Shown one piece after another: positions 63,334 through 64,000 of a stretch of 64,000 bases of DNA; the stretch's first letter is position 1; every line of letters begins with the position of its first letter. The stretch comes from Dehalobacter alkaniphilus (lineage in GTDB: Bacteria; Bacillota; Desulfitobacteriia; Desulfitobacteriales; Syntrophobotulaceae): contig CP148031.1 in the NCBI GenBank assembly GCA_040500365.1, forward strand, positions 1,116,001 through 1,180,000. Reading direction: 5' to 3'. The position numbers were made by a program, and so were the translations under genes. The notes under the pieces were generated by a model. That model was not told the origin of the DNA. It saw only the letters and a list, made by a program, of their open reading frames with translations, and made no database searches.

Positions 63334-63600
63334 TTACTTCCTTGCGAATATGCCCATAGCCTTTTTTAATATTTCAATTTCTTCCTCAAGTTTTGCATTT
63401 TTCTTTAATAAATTTTTATGTTCCACTGCTGTTATAGTTGTATTTTTATCTACAGAAACAGGTTTATTTTTCTTTACCCAGCCAGTTATTGTTGATTTTG
63501 ATACGGCATATTCACTATTCAACTCTGCTAGGCTCTTTCCAGAATTATAAAGTTCTACTATTGTTTTTTTAAATTCATCTGTATATTGTTTTTGACTCAT
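63334..63600 (-). CDS. IS3 OrfA helix-turn-helix protein
   Basis: 88 residues. MSQKQYTDEFKKTIVELYNS and YAVSKSTITGWVKK form the HTH_Tnp_1 domain, followed by a leucine-zipper-like coil (NLLKKNAKLEEEIEILKKAM). Ends shortly after the slippery site. Confidence 0.92.
   Translation of the reverse strand: MSQKQYTDEFKKTIVELYNSGKSLAELNSEYAVSKSTITGWVKKNKPVSVDKNTTITAVEHKNLLKKNAKLEEEIEILKKAMGIFARK
63361..63367 (-). promoter_or_regulatory. A6G slippery heptamer for -1 frameshifting
   Basis: On the minus strand A AAA AAG lies in the correct phase (TTA AAA AAG GCT). Slipping back one base leads directly into the OrfB frame (L K K G Y G H I R K), as is standard for IS3 elements. Confidence 0.85.
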
Positions 63601-63690
63601 AGCCTTTTCAGCTTCAATCTTTTTTAACTATATTTGCGGAATTCCCCTTACATGGAATTAAAGATTTAAATAGCACATTGTTATTACAAA

Positions 63691-63778
63691 AAAGAGAATT
63701 AAGGGCAAACCCATCAAAAGATGGGGACGCAAAGCCGAGGGTCTAAGGCGCACATTGTGCTATGATAGTCTGGCTGCA
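63691..63778 (+). ncRNA. c-di-GMP-I (GEMM) riboswitch
   Basis: AGGGCAAACC, the CCCATC-AAAA-GATGGG stem, GGACGCAAAGCC, GTCTAAGG, a GCAC-ATT-GTGC hairpin and CTATGATAGTCTGGCTGC appear in the order and spacing of GEMM-I aptamers. It binds cyclic di-GMP and controls downstream expression. Located immediately downstream of the IS3 element. Confidence 0.9.
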
Positions 63779-63779
63779 A

Positions 63780-63838
63780 AAAACTGCAAAGAGCCTGTTC
63801 TCTATTCTAAGGACAGGCTCTTGCCATAAGCAGTTTTA
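63780..63838 (+). terminator. Long hairpin after the riboswitch (probable expression platform)
   Basis: Two nested stems: AAAACTGC (63780-63787) with GCAGTTTT (63830-63837), and AAGAGCCTGTTCT (63789-63801) with AGGACAGGCTCTT (63810-63822, one G-T pair). It ends in TTTT directly after the aptamer. Confidence 0.8.
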
Positions 63839-63860
63839 GCTGAATTATTTGAAGTACAGA

Positions 63861-63952
63861 CCTCTTTCGCTGTGCGCCATAGCGAAAGGGGTAACCACAT
63901 GAGCATTCCAAACTTCCATCCTTTTTGGGGCTGGAAATAAAGACGGCGCACA
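63861..63952 (+). promoter_or_regulatory. Hairpin masking a ribosome binding site, with loop complementary to downstream sequence
   Basis: CCTCTTTCGCT (63861-63871) pairs with AGCGAAAGGGG (63881-63891), burying AAAGGGG. Bases 63871-63878 (TGTGCGCC, loop plus the last stem base) are complementary to GGCGCACA at 63945-63952, so a pseudoknot or alternative fold is possible. Confidence 0.55.
63899..63940 (+). CDS. Tiny 13-residue ORF behind the riboswitch
   Basis: ATG at 63899 with AAAGGGG seven bases upstream encodes MSIPNFHPFWGWK and a stop. It could be a leader peptide for a larger gene beyond the window end. No other + strand gene starts before 64000. Confidence 0.3.
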   Translation: MSIPNFHPFWGWK

Positions 63953-64000
63953 ACAAATACATATAGACGAATATAAAAAGACAGCATTTTGCTTTTATAG

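Larger units (their letters stand above)
62424..63650 (-). mobile_element. IS3-family (IS150-like) insertion sequence
   Basis: Leftward orfA/orfB pair with an internal frameshift site. The ends are approximate: the left end begins near TGGATCTATGTC (62424) and the right end near GAATTCCCC (~63650); the termini show only a partial inverted match. It interrupts a nitroreductase gene. Confidence 0.75.

Noticed and set aside
63802..63987. 61-codon minus-strand open frame at the right edge
   Set aside because: It lies across the riboswitch terminator and the second hairpin and has no coding features.
1..64000. Integrase, excisionase, att site, rRNA and tRNA genes
   Set aside because: Looked for by eye; none found. 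The ends of the conjugative element therefore cannot be placed.

Overview
The window looks like a low-to-mid GC Firmicutes genome of the class Clostridia, probably a gut-type anaerobe. The evidence is the strong AGGAGG-type ribosome binding sites, frequent TTG starts, SpoVG, PadR, HxlR and TetR regulators, a PrgI/Maff2-type conjugation module and a c-di-GMP-I riboswitch. No rRNA, tRNA, CRISPR array or integrase was seen, so species and element ends cannot be fixed.

Bases 1-43,700 are the transfer region of an integrative conjugative element (or large conjugative plasmid), almost all on the + strand and visibly GC-richer than the rest. In order: the tail of an SNF2-type helicase; accessory proteins including a 1,381-residue Ig-repeat surface protein; a toprim protein; a 220-base array of seven hairpins; a ribbon-helix-helix-like protein and a MOBP relaxase; an XRE repressor with a divergent promoter; the VirD4 coupling ATPase; Maff2, SpoVG and VirB6-like proteins; an AT-rich AbiH/HNH cargo islet; PrgI; a C5 and an MT-A70 DNA methyltransferase; a Tad-type pilus assembly set (prepilin peptidase, CpaB, TadZ, CpaF, TadB, TadC, TadE-like proteins); VirB4; a C39-like peptidase; a second CpaE-like protein; and a helix-turn-helix protein. 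A type IV secretion channel and a Tad pilus machine are therefore interleaved in one apparent operon system. Several intrinsic terminators or hairpins lie directly in front of ribosome binding sites.

Bases 43,780-53,910 hold a divergently transcribed TetR regulator and a long operon that seems to be a second, mobile set of envelope-building genes: HD-domain protein, PF06541 membrane protein, UppS-like prenyltransferase, patatin phospholipase, a radical SAM-DegV fusion, Lgt, YtvI/AI-2E-type protein, YidC and a lipase-like protein that is split by a frameshift. A PadR-type regulator follows and is fused to a truncated DUF1700 start.

Bases 54,400-63,650 are AT-rich and partly decayed. An IS1380-family element, fragments of an MFS transporter, a peroxiredoxin-like protein and a nitroreductase, and an IS3-family element lie around intact HAD, DsbA-like, split-barrel flavin, HxlR, flavodoxin, cobyrinate a,c-diamide synthase, cysteine-rich and FMN-reductase genes. 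Two near-identical operator-like sites suggest HxlR controls both the split-barrel flavin gene and the flavodoxin/CbiA operon. The window ends with a c-di-GMP-I riboswitch, a long terminator hairpin and a ribosome-binding-site hairpin before a tiny ORF.
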